Positions 43,841 to 53,989 are shown, counted from the stretch's first letter. The stretch is 64,000 bases of DNA from Solirubrobacteraceae bacterium (GCA_017882455.1 JADGPL010000008.1:1-64000), one strand, 5' to 3'. Made by a program: numbers and translations. Notes: generated from the letters alone by a model not told the origin.

Positions 43841-45904
43841 CTAGGCGATGTCGCCCGTCGGGGTCTCGCCAGTCGAAACGGAGCTCGCGGGAGCCTCCTC
43901 TGCGCGTATCTCCTGGAGATCTCGACGAAGCTCGCGCAGCTCGTCCCGCAGCTGCGCGGCGTACTCGAAGCGCAGATCGTCAGCGGCCGCGATCATCTCC
44001 TCCTCGAGCTCGACGACCATCCGCTCGAGCTCATGCTGAGGCATCTCCTTGGCCGCGCCGCGCTTGGCAGTGCGCCGTTTGCGCCCGCGCGGGACCTTGG
44101 ACTCGGCCTGCAGGAACTCGGCGATGTCCGAGATGCCCTTGACGATCGTGGCGGCCGTGATGCCGTGCTCGACGTTGTATGCCAGCTGGATCTCGCGCCG
44201 CCTGTCCGTCTCGGAGATCGCGGCGCGCATCGCCCTGGTCTCCTTGTCGGCGTACATCAGGACCTTCCCGTCCACGTTGCGCGCGGCACGGCCGATGGTC
44301 TGGATCAGCGAGGTCTCGCCGCGCAGGAAGCCCTCCTTGTCGGCATCGAGGATCGCCACAAGCGAGACCTCGGGCAGGTCCAGGCCCTCGCGCAGCAGGT
44401 TCACGCCGACGAGCACGTCGTACTCCCCCAGGCGCAGGTCGCGGATGATCTGGATGCGTTCGAGCGTGTCGATCTCGGAGTGCAGGTAGCGCGTCTTGAA
44501 GCCCATCTCGAGCAGGTACTGCGAGAGGTCCTCACTCATCTTCTTGGTGAGCGTGGTCACGAGCACGCGCTCGTTGCGATCGACCCGCACCCGCACCTCG
44601 TTCATCAGGTCGTCGATCTGGTTCTTGGTCTCGCGCACCTCCACCAGGGGGTCCACGATCCCGGTCGGACGGACGATCTGCTCGACGATCCGCGTGGCGT
44701 TCGTGCGCTCGTATTCGCCCGGGGTGGCCGAGACGAACAGCAGCTGCGGCGTGATCGAGAGGAACTCTTGAAACGTCTGGGGGCGGTTGTCCATCGCGCT
44801 CGGCAGCCTGAAGCCATAGTCCACGAGCGTCTGCTTGCGGGAGCGGTCGCCCTCGTACATGCCGCCGATCTGGGGGACGGTCTGGTGGGACTCGTCGCAG
44901 AAGCACACGAAGTCCTTGGGGAAGTAGTCGATCAGGCAGTAGGGCCGTGAGCCGGGTGCGCGCCCGTCGAGGATGCGCGAGTAGTTCTCGATGCCCGAGC
45001 AGAAGCCCACCTCCCTGAGCATCTCCATGTCGTACTGGGTGCGCTGGCGCAGGCGGTGGGACTCGAGCTGCTTGCCTTCGGACTCGAGCTGCTCGCAGCG
45101 CTCGTTCAGCTCCCGCCCGATCTCGGCCACGCCCGCCTCGATCGTGCCCTCCTTGACGTTGTAGTGCGTCGCCGGCCAGATCGCCACGTGCTCGAGGTCG
45201 TCCGCGATCAGCTCGCCGGTGAGCGGGTCGAACTGCTGCAGGCGTTCCACCTCATCGCCGAACATGGTCGCGCGGAAGGCCGCCTGGGCATACGCTGGGA
45301 AGACCTCGAGGGTGTCACCGCGCACACGGAACGTGCCGCGCGAGAGCACGCTGTCGTTGCGCGTGTACTGGATCGAGACGAGTTTGCGAAGCAGCGTGTC
45401 GCGATCGATCTCCTCGCCGCGCCTGAGGATCTGCATGTTCATCTCATACGTCTCAGGCGAGCCCAGGCCATAGATGCAGGACACCGAGGCGACCACGATC
45501 ACGTCGCGCCGGGCGAACACGGCGGCCGTGGCCGCGTGCCGCAGCCGGTCGACCTCCTGGTTGATCGCCGAGTCCTTCTCGATGTAGAGGTCCCGGCTCG
45601 GGACATAGGCCTCGGGCTGGTAGTAGTCGTAGTAGGACACGAAGTACTCGACGGCGTTGTCCGGGAAGAAGGTGCGGAACTCGTTGCACAGCTGCGCCGC
45701 CAGCGTCTTGTTGTGGGCGATCACGAGCGTCGGGCGCTGCACGGCCTCGATCACGCCGGCCATCGTCATGGTCTTGCCGGTTCCAGTGGCGCCGAGCAGC
45801 GTCTGGAAGCGCTCCCCCGCGAGAATTCCCTCGGCGATCGATTCGATCGCCTTGGGCTGATCGGCCGTCGGCGTGAAGACCGAGTCGAGCTTGAAGTCGG
45901 GCAT
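43841..45904 (-). CDS. uvrB: Excinuclease ABC subunit B
   Basis: A 687-residue helicase-like subunit of nucleotide excision repair. Helicase motif I is [14 protein letters not shown], the damage-probing beta-hairpin [22 protein letters not shown], motif [17 protein letters not shown], and motif [11 protein letters not shown]. The C-terminal UVR motif ([23 protein letters not shown]) binds UvrC. ATG 45904 (MPDFKLDS) is preferred over GTG 45910. No LexA box is seen directly upstream. Confidence 0.97.
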   Translation of the reverse strand: MPDFKLDSVFTPTADQPKAIESIAEGILAGERFQTLLGATGTGKTMTMAGVIEAVQRPTLVIAHNKTLAAQLCNEFRTFFPDNAVEYFVSYYDYYQPEAYVPSRDLYIEKDSAINQEVDRLRHAATAAVFARRDVIVVASVSCIYGLGSPETYEMNMQILRRGEEIDRDTLLRKLVSIQYTRNDSVLSRGTFRVRGDTLEVFPAYAQAAFRATMFGDEVERLQQFDPLTGELIADDLEHVAIWPATHYNVKEGTIEAGVAEIGRELNERCEQLESEGKQLESHRLRQRTQYDMEMLREVGFCSGIENYSRILDGRAPGSRPYCLIDYFPKDFVCFCDESHQTVPQIGGMYEGDRSRKQTLVDYGFRLPSAMDNRPQTFQEFLSITPQLLFVSATPGEYERTNATRIVEQIVRPTGIVDPLVEVRETKNQIDDLMNEVRVRVDRNERVLVTTLTKKMSEDLSQYLLEMGFKTRYLHSEIDTLERIQIIRDLRLGEYDVLVGVNLLREGLDLPEVSLVAILDADKEGFLRGETSLIQTIGRAARNVDGKVLMYADKETRAMRAAISETDRRREIQLAYNVEHGITAATIVKGISDIAEFLQAESKVPRGRKRRTAKRGAAKEMPQHELERMVVELEEEMIAAADDLRFEYAAQLRDELRELRRDLQEIRAEEAPASSVSTGETPTGDIA

Positions 45905-45967
45905 GCCCACTACCGTAGCGAGCCGACCGGAGGCGGACGCGGGCCCCGCGAGCTCGGGGTGGAAGCG

Positions 45968-46546
45968 CTAGGAGATGCCGAGCTCGCGCGGGTAGGTGGC
46001 GCGGTAGGCGCGCTGGGCGCCGAGCACGCGCTGGACGTATTCGCGGGTCTCGGGGAAGGGAATCGCCTGGGCGGTCAGGCTCCGCCCGGCCCCGTTGGCC
46101 TGCGCCACCCAGCGGTCCACGTTGGCCAGCCCGCCGTTGTAGGCGGCCACCGCGAGCATCTCGTTGCCGCTGTAGTGGTCGAGCAGATATCGCAGGTAGT
46201 AGCTGCCGTAGGCGACGTTGACGCGCGGGGTCGCCAGATCGCCGGCGGTGAAGCGACTGCCGCCCGAGAGGTGCGCCAGGTAGTAGGCCGTGGCCGGCAG
46301 TATCTGCATCAGGCCCTGGGCTCCGGCCGAGGACGGCCTCGGTTCGAATTTCGTCTCGGCGTAGATCACGGCGGCGATCAGCGCCGGATCGAGGTGCTTT
46401 GCGGCCGCCTGTTCGCGGATGATGCTCGCGTCGCTCAGCGGCAGCCCCGAGCGGTTCGCCGCCTGCTTGAGCCCGGAGATCACCACCGCCGCGCATAGGA
46501 GAATCGCCGCGATCGCCACACCGGTTCCGAGCGTGCGCTGCCTCAT
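45968..46546 (-). CDS. Lytic transglycosylase, SLT domain
   Basis: A 192-residue envelope enzyme with an N-terminal signal anchor (about 8-27). The SLT domain has the catalytic Glu in AVIYAETKFEPRPSSAGAQGLMQILPATA and the AAYNGG motif. It cleaves peptidoglycan glycan strands. It overlaps coaE by 4 bp and precedes uvrB by about 60 bp. Confidence 0.92.
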   Translation of the reverse strand: MRQRTLGTGVAIAAILLCAAVVISGLKQAANRSGLPLSDASIIREQAAAKHLDPALIAAVIYAETKFEPRPSSAGAQGLMQILPATAYYLAHLSGGSRFTAGDLATPRVNVAYGSYYLRYLLDHYSGNEMLAVAAYNGGLANVDRWVAQANGAGRSLTAQAIPFPETREYVQRVLGAQRAYRATYPRELGIS

Positions 46547-47139
46547 CCTCCAAGCTTGTCAAGCACCGCCGACAGCTCCCGTTCGAGATCCGCCTCGGTG
46601 CCGTCGTTGTGCACCACGAATGTCGCACGCTGCGCCTTCTCCCGCTGGGAGAGCTGGCGAGCGGCGCGCTCCTCCACGAGCGCGTGCCCGCGCGAGGCGG
46701 CGCGCTCACGGCGAAGCGGCTCCTCGGCGACGACCGCGATCGTGGCGTCGTAGAGATCCTGAAGGCCCGCCTCGAACAGCAGCGGCACCTCCACCACGGC
46801 CGCACGCGGGGCCGGAGAACGAGCCCGCGCGCGCTCCAGCCAACCCGCGACACGAGCGCCGACGAGCGGCCATACGACACCCTCGAGCCAGGCGCGGTCC
46901 CCGGGCGTCGCGAACGCGCGCTGTGCCACAGCAGAACGATCCACCACCCCACCCGGCGCCACCTCGGCGCCGAAGCGCTCGACCACGGCCTCGCGCAGCT
47001 GATCGCCCTCGTAGAGCTCGTGGACGACCGCGTCGCTCGAGAGCGTCTCTGCGCCCAGGCGCGCGAGCGCCGCCAGCGCCGTGGACTTGCCGGCGCCGAG
47101 ACCGCCGGTCAGCCCGACGAAGGGCACCGCAGCCCTCAC
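46543..47139 (-). CDS. coaE: Dephospho-CoA kinase
   Basis: A 198-residue kinase for the last step of CoA synthesis. P-loop GLTGGLGAGKST, DAVVHELY, and VVEVPLLFEAGLQDLYD are all family landmarks. GTG 47139 is 23 bp after the rpsA stop. Together with panC, panD and panB at 35.6-37.8 kb, four CoA-pathway genes are in this window in two places. Confidence 0.95.
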   Translation of the reverse strand: MRAAVPFVGLTGGLGAGKSTALAALARLGAETLSSDAVVHELYEGDQLREAVVERFGAEVAPGGVVDRSAVAQRAFATPGDRAWLEGVVWPLVGARVAGWLERARARSPAPRAAVVEVPLLFEAGLQDLYDATIAVVAEEPLRRERAASRGHALVEERAARQLSQREKAQRATFVVHNDGTEADLERELSAVLDKLGG

Positions 47140-47162
47140 CGCCCCGAACCGCCCAGTCCGCG

Positions 47163-48635
47163 TCAGTCCTGCTGCGCGGGCTCGGAGGCGAGCGCGGGCT
47201 CGCCCTCCTGCGCAGCAGCGGGCTCGGCCGGTGCGGCCTCGGCGGTGTCAACCGCCCGCAGAGCACTGTCGTCGTCGGCCTCGCCGTCTGTCGCGGGCGC
47301 AGCGGGAGCCTCGACCGCAGCCTCGGCCACCGGCGCAGGAGCCTCCTCGGCCACCGCCGGCTCGGCGGTCTCGGACGCGGGGGCCTCGATGTCGGTCACC
47401 GCTGCGCTGGCCTCGGCCTCCGGCGCAAGCTCGGCGGTGCCTGCGTCCTCGACGCCGTCCTGCTCGCCGGGCTCGGCGGGTGGGGCCGCCGGGCGCTCGG
47501 GCTCGCCGGGACGCGACACCGGCAGGATCTGATCCTCCACGCGCTTGGCCGACAGCGACAGGCGCCTGCGCTCAGAGTCGATCTCGAGGATCTTGACCCT
47601 GATCTCATCGCCAGGGTGGACGATCTCCCGCGGGCTCTCCACATGGTGGGGCGCAAGCTCGGAGATGTGCACGAGGCCCTCGACGCCATCGAGGATCTCG
47701 ACGAAGGCGCCGAAGGTCACGACCTTGGTCACCTTGCCCTCGAGCTCGTCGCCGACGTTGTAGGTGTCCACGATCCGCTGCCACGGGTCCTCCTGGGTCT
47801 GCTTGAGACCCAGCGAGATGCGCTGACGGTCGCGGTCGATGTCGAGCACCTTGACCTTGACGGTGTCGCCGATCGAGAGGATCTCGCTCGGGTGGTTGAC
47901 GTGCGACCACGAGAGCTCGGAGATGTGGATCAGGCCGTCGATGCCGTCGAGGTCGACGAACGCGCCGAAGTCGACGATGTTGGAGATCTGTCCCTCCACG
48001 ACCAGGCCGGGCTGGAGGCGGTCGAGGATCTGCTGGCGGACCTCCTTGCGCTCCTCCTCGAGGACCGCTCGACGGGAGAGCACCACGTTGTTGCGCGAGC
48101 GGTTGAGCTCGATGACCTTGGTCTCGATCTTGGTGCCCATGTACTCGTCGAGGTTGGGTACGCGGCGAATGTCCACCAGCGAGGCGGGCAGGAAGCCACG
48201 CACGCCGAGGTCGATGATCAGCCCGCCCTTGACGACCTCGATGACCGTGCCCTCGACCGGCTCGCCCGACTCGGCGGCCGTTTCGATGCGGCGCCAGGCC
48301 TTCTCGAAGCGGGCGCGCTTCTTGGACATGATCAGGCGGCCGTCCTGATCCTCCTTCGTCATGACGATCGCGTCGACCTCCTCGCCGAGGTGGACCTCCT
48401 CGTTCGGATCGACGGCCTTGCGGATCGAAAGCTCGTTGGCCGGGATGACGCCCTCGGACTTGTAGCCGATGTCGACGAGGACCTCGTCCTTGTCGATCCG
48501 GACGACGTGGCCGGTGACGACCTCGCCCTCCTCTATGGCCCTGAAGGTGGCGTCGTAGTTGGGGACGATCTGGCCGTCCACTTCGAGCAGAAGGCCATTC
48601 GACCCGTCAACGACCCGTGCCCCGGGATTCTCCAT
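47163..48635 (-). CDS. rpsA: 30S ribosomal protein S1
   Basis: About 490 residues with four S1 (OB-fold) repeats: GEVVTGHVVRIDKDEVLVDIGYKSEG, GEPVEGTVIEVVKGGLIIDLGVRGFLPAS, GLVVEGQISNIVDFGAFVDL, and GDELEGKVTKVVTFGAFVEI. The last 110 residues are an Ala/Glu/Pro low-complexity tail. ATG 48635 gives the family start MENPGARVV; GTG 48647 is an alternative. No clear Shine-Dalgarno precedes either. First gene of rpsA-coaE-slt-uvrB-divIVA. Confidence 0.94.
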   Translation of the reverse strand: MENPGARVVDGSNGLLLEVDGQIVPNYDATFRAIEEGEVVTGHVVRIDKDEVLVDIGYKSEGVIPANELSIRKAVDPNEEVHLGEEVDAIVMTKEDQDGRLIMSKKRARFEKAWRRIETAAESGEPVEGTVIEVVKGGLIIDLGVRGFLPASLVDIRRVPNLDEYMGTKIETKVIELNRSRNNVVLSRRAVLEEERKEVRQQILDRLQPGLVVEGQISNIVDFGAFVDLDGIDGLIHISELSWSHVNHPSEILSIGDTVKVKVLDIDRDRQRISLGLKQTQEDPWQRIVDTYNVGDELEGKVTKVVTFGAFVEILDGVEGLVHISELAPHHVESPREIVHPGDEIRVKILEIDSERRRLSLSAKRVEDQILPVSRPGEPERPAAPPAEPGEQDGVEDAGTAELAPEAEASAAVTDIEAPASETAEPAVAEEAPAPVAEAAVEAPAAPATDGEADDDSALRAVDTAEAAPAEPAAAQEGEPALASEPAQQD

Positions 48636-48685
48636 CAGTGTTTGCACCGGCCGAAGCGTAGCGCAGCCGTATCATTGCCGGGCAC

Positions 48686-49840
48686 ATGCCTGTTCGAGCG
48701 ACGAAGCGGGGAGAGCAGCGCACCCGCTTGGAGCGCGATTGCGACGTGCTCGTCTGCGGGGCGAGCTTCGCGGGATTGGCGGTCGCGCGGGAGCTCGCCG
48801 GCAGCGGCGCGCGGGTGCTCGTGATCGACCGCTATGAGATCGGCGAGCGCCAGACCTCGGCCTGCGGGATCCCCACGCTGTGGCTGCAGGCGCTCGATCT
48901 GATGGGCTCTCTGCGCCAGAGCTTCGACGAGCTCGTCGTGCACACGCCCTTTCGGACCGCTCGCTGGCAGCTGCCGTGGTCCTTCTCCACGTTCGACTAC
49001 CGCGAGCTGTGCGCCCTGCTGTGGGCGCAGGCCGACTCCCCGGAGATCGAGTTCGAGACCGCAACCGTCACCGCTCGGAAGGGCTTCACGGTCGCGACCG
49101 ACCGCGGCGAGCTGCGCGCCCCGCTGATCGTCGACGCCCTCGGCTGGCGACGCTCGCTCTCCAACGCCACCCCCATCCAACCACCCAAGGCCCGCCTCTC
49201 GCGCGGCCTGGAGGTCCACCCGCCCGGCACGGGCGATGAGATGGAGCTGTGGATCGACCCGACCTACATCCGGGCCGGATACGGGTGGAGCTTTCCGGCC
49301 GCGGACGAGCTCCGCGTCGGGGTGGGCTCGTTCTGGCCCTCCCATCACGTCAAGGAGCCCACCGTCAGGCTCGCGCACGATCTGGGCCTGCCCCCCGAGG
49401 GCTATCAGGGCAACTGGATACCCCACCAGCTGCGCCGCGCGGTCGAGGACGATGTGTTCTTCGCAGGCGACTCGGCCGGGCACTGTCTCCCACTCACCGC
49501 CGAGGGCATTCGCACCGCCTTGTACTTCGGCCTGGCCTGCGGGCGCGAGCTGAGAGGCGTGATTGAAGGCCGCGCCAGCCGCGAGCAGGCGTTGGAGCGA
49601 TACGCGGCCTTCTCCGATGCCCACGCGCGGAAATTCCGCTGGCTGCTGGGGGTCCAGCGCGCGATCGGCCAGCTGACGCCCAGCCGCGCCACGACGGCCA
49701 TCATCCACGCCTTCGAGAGTCCGAGGCTCTCGAAGTGGGCGTTCAGGCACTACCTCGACATCGCGCCCCCGTCGTTCGTGGGCGCGGGCTCGAAGCGCGG
49801 GATCGCCTCGGCCCGCGTCCCGCTCGACGCGGCCGCCTGA
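48686..49840 (+). CDS. FAD-dependent oxidoreductase (geranylgeranyl-reductase-like)
   Basis: A 384-residue flavoprotein. The FAD Rossmann start is CDVLVCGASFAGLAVARELAGSGARVLVIDR; the second FAD motif is DVFFAGDSAGHCLPLTAEGIRTALYFG, typical of geranylgeranyl reductase/halogenase-type monooxygenases. Substrate unknown. It is divergent from rpsA with 50 bp between the starts and convergent with another flavoprotein. Confidence 0.82.
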   Translation: MPVRATKRGEQRTRLERDCDVLVCGASFAGLAVARELAGSGARVLVIDRYEIGERQTSACGIPTLWLQALDLMGSLRQSFDELVVHTPFRTARWQLPWSFSTFDYRELCALLWAQADSPEIEFETATVTARKGFTVATDRGELRAPLIVDALGWRRSLSNATPIQPPKARLSRGLEVHPPGTGDEMELWIDPTYIRAGYGWSFPAADELRVGVGSFWPSHHVKEPTVRLAHDLGLPPEGYQGNWIPHQLRRAVEDDVFFAGDSAGHCLPLTAEGIRTALYFGLACGRELRGVIEGRASREQALERYAAFSDAHARKFRWLLGVQRAIGQLTPSRATTAIIHAFESPRLSKWAFRHYLDIAPPSFVGAGSKRGIASARVPLDAAA

Positions 49841-49855
49841 AGCGAAGCCGGCTGC

Positions 49856-51046
49856 CTACGCGACCCGCCTGAGCTGCGGCACGCCGACCTTCGCCGCCGC
49901 CAGGGCCAGTCGGGCGGCCTCGACCGCGCTGGCCTGGGAGACCTCGGAGAGCAGGCCTGGGGCGGCGAGCATGTCCCCCGCCAGGAACACGCCTGCCCCC
50001 CGGTCGACCGCCGGGCGGTCCTGCCAGCTCGTGCCGGGCATGTCCACGGCCCCCGAGCGCGATTCCATGAGCTGGCGCCGGCGCCAGGTCTCGCGCTCTC
50101 GCCATGCCGGGATCAACGCATCCAGCAAGCGCTCGAGCCTCGCCTGCGCCTGATCTGCGCTCTCGCCCGGGCGAATCGGCATGTGCGCCTGCAGCAGCTC
50201 CTCGCCCTTCGGCGCCAGCGACGGGTCGGGGGCGCTGAAGCGCTCGATCCAGCCCGCCTCGTCGAGGTCTGAGACCACGAACGGGTCCCCGCGGCGATGT
50301 TGCAGGCCCAGATCGAGACATAGCGTGTGCGCCCCGGTCCAGTGCAGCGAGTCGTCGGCGAGCAGCTCGCGCGCCTGGGCCAGCTCGGTCGCCACTATCA
50401 CCGGCAGCTCGGGCAGCTCCGTGACCCGGCAGCCGGTCTCGATCGTCACACCCAGCTCCCGAGCGCGGGCAACGAGCGAGCCCACCAGCGCGCCCCAGCC
50501 ACCGATGAGGTATCTGGCCGTGGGAGGGGGGCTGAGCAGTGTCCTCACGGTCCGCGGCCAGATGAAGGCGGCGGACAGCGAGCCGGGATCGTGGTGGAAC
50601 GTGTAGACACCGGCGCCGAGCGAGAGCATCGCGGCCGTCCGCTCGTCGGTGTGGCTCTCGGCCCAGGAGCGGAAGTCCTGGTCCACGGGCGCGCTGCGTC
50701 CCCGCAGGCGCAGCACCGAGGGGAGCGCCCCGAGCGGCGGCGTGCGACGGATCTGGCCTTCCCAGCGCAGCCTGAAGCCGGCCAGCGGTATCCCCGCATA
50801 GGGCGGAATCAGATTGCGCTCGTCGAGCCACCGCCACAGCGAGCCGCCCTTGTAGATGACATGGGGCCCGAAGTTGGCCTTGTAGGGACCGTCGCTGCTG
50901 CGGGCGCGACCACCCAGCGATTCGTGTGCCTCGAGCAGGACCACTCGGGCGCCGCCCTCGGCACATGCGATCGACGCGATGAGCCCGGCGAGCCCCCCTC
51001 CCACGACCGTGATCTGGCTTGAAGTCGTTCCGTTCGAAGCACTCAT
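49856..51046 (-). CDS. FAD/NAD(P)-binding amine-oxidase-fold protein (phytoene-desaturase-like)
   Basis: A 396-residue flavoprotein with ITVVGGGLAGLIASIACAEGGARVVLLEAHESLGGRARS, the dinucleotide and GG-doublet motif of the amine oxidase/phytoene desaturase group, and a C-terminal GAGVFLAGDMLAAPGLLSEVSQASAVEAA. The two flavoproteins are convergent and need not act together. It is divergent from the MocR-type regulator with 72 bp between starts, so it is a candidate target of that regulator. Confidence 0.8.
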   Translation of the reverse strand: MSASNGTTSSQITVVGGGLAGLIASIACAEGGARVVLLEAHESLGGRARSSDGPYKANFGPHVIYKGGSLWRWLDERNLIPPYAGIPLAGFRLRWEGQIRRTPPLGALPSVLRLRGRSAPVDQDFRSWAESHTDERTAAMLSLGAGVYTFHHDPGSLSAAFIWPRTVRTLLSPPPTARYLIGGWGALVGSLVARARELGVTIETGCRVTELPELPVIVATELAQARELLADDSLHWTGAHTLCLDLGLQHRRGDPFVVSDLDEAGWIERFSAPDPSLAPKGEELLQAHMPIRPGESADQAQARLERLLDALIPAWRERETWRRRQLMESRSGAVDMPGTSWQDRPAVDRGAGVFLAGDMLAAPGLLSEVSQASAVEAARLALAAAKVGVPQLRRVA

Positions 51047-51063
51047 GGGTCCTCCTTGGGATT

Positions 51064-51171
51064 GCTGGTCGAGATCGACCCTACGCCGATACTGGTCCGG
51101 TATACAGTTCCAGTAATCGTGACTTCAGAAGGACCAGTTTTCGGACCGGAGCTGCTGGTCGAGATCGACCC
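51064..51171. promoter_or_regulatory. Repeat-rich operator region of the MocR-type gene
   Basis: An 18-bp direct repeat GCTGGTCGAGATCGACCC occurs at 51064-51081 and again, inside the coding start, at 51154-51171; each contains GGTCGA-GA-TCGACC. Between them are TACTGG (51090-51095) / CCAGTA (51110-51115) and ACTGGTCC (51091-51098) / GGACCAGT (51131-51138). Such nested direct and inverted repeats around the start fit autoregulation by a dimeric MocR protein. Confidence 0.6.
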
Positions 51172-52576
51172 GCAGCGGGAGCTGTCACTGCACGAACAGC
51201 TCGAGCGCTCGCTGCGCGAGAACATCCGCAGCGGCCGCCTGCGTGCAGGGATGAGGCTGCCCTCGACGCGCGCGCTCGCGGCCGAGCTCGGCATCTCCCG
51301 GGGCGTCGTCACCGAGGCCTACGGCCAGCTCGGCGCCGAGGGATATCTGGAAACCCGCCAGGGAGCCGCCGCCCAGGTCGCCAAGGCGGTACGCGCCACG
51401 GTCGCCCACGCCCCTGCGCGCTCGCTGTTGCCCACCTTCGCCTACCACTTCCATCCGGGCCTGCCCGACCTCGCCGGCTTTCCCCGCGACCGCTGGCTGC
51501 GCTCGCTGCGCTCGGCCTGGCGCGAGTCGCCGCTGGCAGCCGTCGGCTACGGCGATCCCCGCGGCGTGCCCCAGCTGCGCGAACAGCTCGCCGACTATCT
51601 GGGACGCGTGCGCGGCGCGGCGGCCGAGCCGGAGAACATGCTGATGTGCACGGGCTTTATGCAGGGCTTCTCGCTGCTGTGCCGCTGGCTGCAGAGCCAC
51701 GGAATCGAGGCGATCGCGGTGGAGGACCCCGGCTGGCACGTGCATCGCCTGATCGCCGAGCAGGCCGGCCTGCGGACGATTCCCGTGCCAGTCGACGCGG
51801 ACGGCCTGTGCGTCGAGGCGCTGCACGAGAGCGGAGCGGCGGCCGTGCTCGTGACGCCCGCTCACCAGTTCCCCACCGGCTGCGTGCTCAGCCGCGAGCG
51901 ACGCACGGCGCTGATCGAGTGGGCGGAGAGCGGGGAGCGCCTGATCGTCGAGGACGACTTCGACGCCGAGTACCGCTACGACCGCGTCGCCGTCGGCGCC
52001 CTCCAGGGCCTTGCGCCGGAGCGGGTGCTCTACATCGGCTCCGCCAGCAAGCGCCTGGCCCCCGGCATGCGCCTTGGCTGGATGCTGATGCCGTCGTGGC
52101 TCGCCTGGGATCTGATCACGGCGAAGGCGATCGAGGATGGCGGCTCGGAGGTCGTGGGACAGCTCGCCCTGTGCGACTTCATCGCCCGCGGTGAGCTCGA
52201 CCGGCACATGCGCCGCATGCGCCTGCGCTACCAGCAGCGGCGCGAGTCGCTGCTCGCGGCGCTCGCTCGCTGGCTTCCGCAGGGACGGCCCAGCGGCACG
52301 GCCGCGGGGTTGTTCGAGCTCGTCGAGCTGCCCGAGGAGGTCAGCGAGTCGGGGCTGCTGGCCAGCGCCGCGGCGCGCGGCGTGGGCATGGAGGGGCTCG
52401 CCTGGCACCGCTGCTCGACCGGCGGCGCACCGGGCGTGCTGCTCGGCTTCGGGAACCTCTCAGAGCCCGCTATCGAGCAGGGCGTGCGACTGATCGCCGA
52501 GGCGCTGGAGGAGACGCTGAGGACACCCGCCACACCCGCCGAGCAGGCCGAATTGGTACCCGCACAACTCGCCTGA
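51119..52576 (+). CDS. MocR/PdxR family regulator (GntR helix-turn-helix + aminotransferase fold)
   Basis: About 485 residues. The GntR-type winged helix (about 15-85) has LHEQLERSLRENIRSGRLRAGMRLPSTRALAAELGISRGVV. A class-I aminotransferase domain follows with EDPGWHVHR, EDDFDAEYRYD and the PLP Lys in YIGSASKRLAPGMRLGWM. Such proteins sense PLP or an amino compound. GTG 51119 is chosen because the longer ATG 51056 form would translate the operator repeats; this start is not certain. Confidence 0.85.
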   Translation: MTSEGPVFGPELLVEIDPQRELSLHEQLERSLRENIRSGRLRAGMRLPSTRALAAELGISRGVVTEAYGQLGAEGYLETRQGAAAQVAKAVRATVAHAPARSLLPTFAYHFHPGLPDLAGFPRDRWLRSLRSAWRESPLAAVGYGDPRGVPQLREQLADYLGRVRGAAAEPENMLMCTGFMQGFSLLCRWLQSHGIEAIAVEDPGWHVHRLIAEQAGLRTIPVPVDADGLCVEALHESGAAAVLVTPAHQFPTGCVLSRERRTALIEWAESGERLIVEDDFDAEYRYDRVAVGALQGLAPERVLYIGSASKRLAPGMRLGWMLMPSWLAWDLITAKAIEDGGSEVVGQLALCDFIARGELDRHMRRMRLRYQQRRESLLAALARWLPQGRPSGTAAGLFELVELPEEVSESGLLASAAARGVGMEGLAWHRCSTGGAPGVLLGFGNLSEPAIEQGVRLIAEALEETLRTPATPAEQAELVPAQLA

Positions 52577-52619
52577 CTGGACCTCCCCGGGAGAGCAGCG
52601 CGACCGTATGGTGGGAAGC

Positions 52620-53054
52620 ATGACCGCCGCCCATCAACACGCCGACGCGCCGGCGCTCGCGTCGCGCCAGGCGCCGTCGACCCTCCTCGCCGGACTCCTC
52701 GCCTTTGCGCTGGTGCAGCTCGCCCTGGCGCTGTTCATGGCCTCTGCCCCGCACGGCTTCTTCACGGCCGTCGGCCCCTACGGCACCTACAACGGCCACT
52801 ACATCCGCGACGTCTCGACCTTCTATGCGGCGATCGGCGCCTGCCTGCTCGTGGCCGTCCGCGTGCCCTCGTGGCGTGCGCCGGTGCTGGCGGTCACGAC
52901 CATCCAGTACGCCCTGCACAGCCTCAACCACCTGCTCGACATCGCCAGGGCCCATCCCGCCTGGACGGGCTACTTCAACTTCTTCTCGCTGGCCGCCGCG
53001 ACCGTGCTGCTCGGTTGGCTGTGGCAGGCAGCCGCGAGCGAGGGGTCCCCATGA
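52620..53054 (+). CDS. Four-TM membrane protein
   Basis: A 144-residue protein with about four membrane segments, containing FYAAIGACLLVAVRVPSWRAPVLAVTTIQYALHSLNHLLDI. No family named with confidence. ATG 52620 is preferred over ATG 52608. It overlaps the next gene by ATGA and follows the regulator by 43 bp, so it is a likely target of it. Confidence 0.7.
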   Translation: MTAAHQHADAPALASRQAPSTLLAGLLAFALVQLALALFMASAPHGFFTAVGPYGTYNGHYIRDVSTFYAAIGACLLVAVRVPSWRAPVLAVTTIQYALHSLNHLLDIARAHPAWTGYFNFFSLAAATVLLGWLWQAAASEGSP

Positions 53055-53971
53055 GGGTGTTCGTGGCTGGCGCGACGGGGGTGATCGGCCGCGGGCTGGT
53101 GCCAGCGCTGATCGAGGCCGGACACGATCCGATCGCGATGACGCGCTCGCCAGAGAAGGCCGCGGCGCTCGCGGCGAAGGGGATCGAGACGGCTGTCTGC
53201 GACGCCTACGACGCGCCGGGGCTGACACGGGCGCTGGAGAAGGCACGCCCCGACCAGGTCGTCCACCTGCTCACCGACCTGCCCGAGGACATCGACATAC
53301 GCCACTTCGAGCGCGACGTGCAGAGCACCGGGCGCCTACGTAGTGAGGGAACGCGCAACCTCGTGGCCGCAGCCCGCACAACGGGTGTGCAGCGGACCAT
53401 CGGCGAGAGCATCGCCTTCGCCTACGAGCCCACGGGCGGGTGGATCAAGGACGAGGACGCCCCGCTGGCGAGCGCGACGCTGCCATTCGTCGCAGAGCCG
53501 CTACTCGCGCTCGAGGAGCAGGTGCTCGAGGCCGGCGGGACGGTGCTCCGCTACGGCCAGCTCTATGGCCCGGGGACAGGATTCAGGCGCGAAGGTCCGT
53601 GGGCCGCGCGCCTGCGCCGCCGCCAGCTGCCGATCGTGGGCTCAGGCGCCGGGATCTTCTCGTTCCTGCACGTCGCAGACGCCGTCGGCGCAACGATGGC
53701 GGCGCTCGAGCGCCCGGCGCCGGCGATCTACAACGTGGTCGACGACGAGCCCGCTGCGATACGCGAGTGGCTGCCCGTGTATGCCCGCACGATCGGGGCG
53801 CCAAGCCCCTGGCGAGTGCCCGCGTGGATCGGTCGCCTGGCCGCGGGCGCCACGGCTGTGGCGATGATGACCGGCCTTCGCGGGGCGAGCAACGAGCGCA
53901 TCAAGGCCGAGCTCGGCTGGCGGCCGCGGTATTCGAGCTGGCGCAAGGGCTTCGCGAGCGACCTCGGCTGA
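53051..53971 (+). CDS. NAD-dependent epimerase/dehydratase (extended SDR)
   Basis: A 306-residue protein with the NAD motif VFVAGATGVIGRGLVPALIEAGH, then ESIAFAYEPTGGWIKDEDAP and LRYGQLYGPGTGF. The YxxxK pair is not obvious, so it may be an atypical SDR binding NAD(P)H in another role. Last gene of the MocR-membrane protein-epimerase run and convergent with polA. Confidence 0.82.
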   Translation: MRVFVAGATGVIGRGLVPALIEAGHDPIAMTRSPEKAAALAAKGIETAVCDAYDAPGLTRALEKARPDQVVHLLTDLPEDIDIRHFERDVQSTGRLRSEGTRNLVAAARTTGVQRTIGESIAFAYEPTGGWIKDEDAPLASATLPFVAEPLLALEEQVLEAGGTVLRYGQLYGPGTGFRREGPWAARLRRRQLPIVGSGAGIFSFLHVADAVGATMAALERPAPAIYNVVDDEPAAIREWLPVYARTIGAPSPWRVPAWIGRLAAGATAVAMMTGLRGASNERIKAELGWRPRYSSWRKGFASDLG

Positions 53972-53989
53972 GCTCGCCTCAGCGGGCGC

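Noticed and set aside
46320-46350. GGTTCGAAT T-loop-like motif
   Set aside because: Lies inside the lytic transglycosylase coding sequence and lacks any cloverleaf around it.
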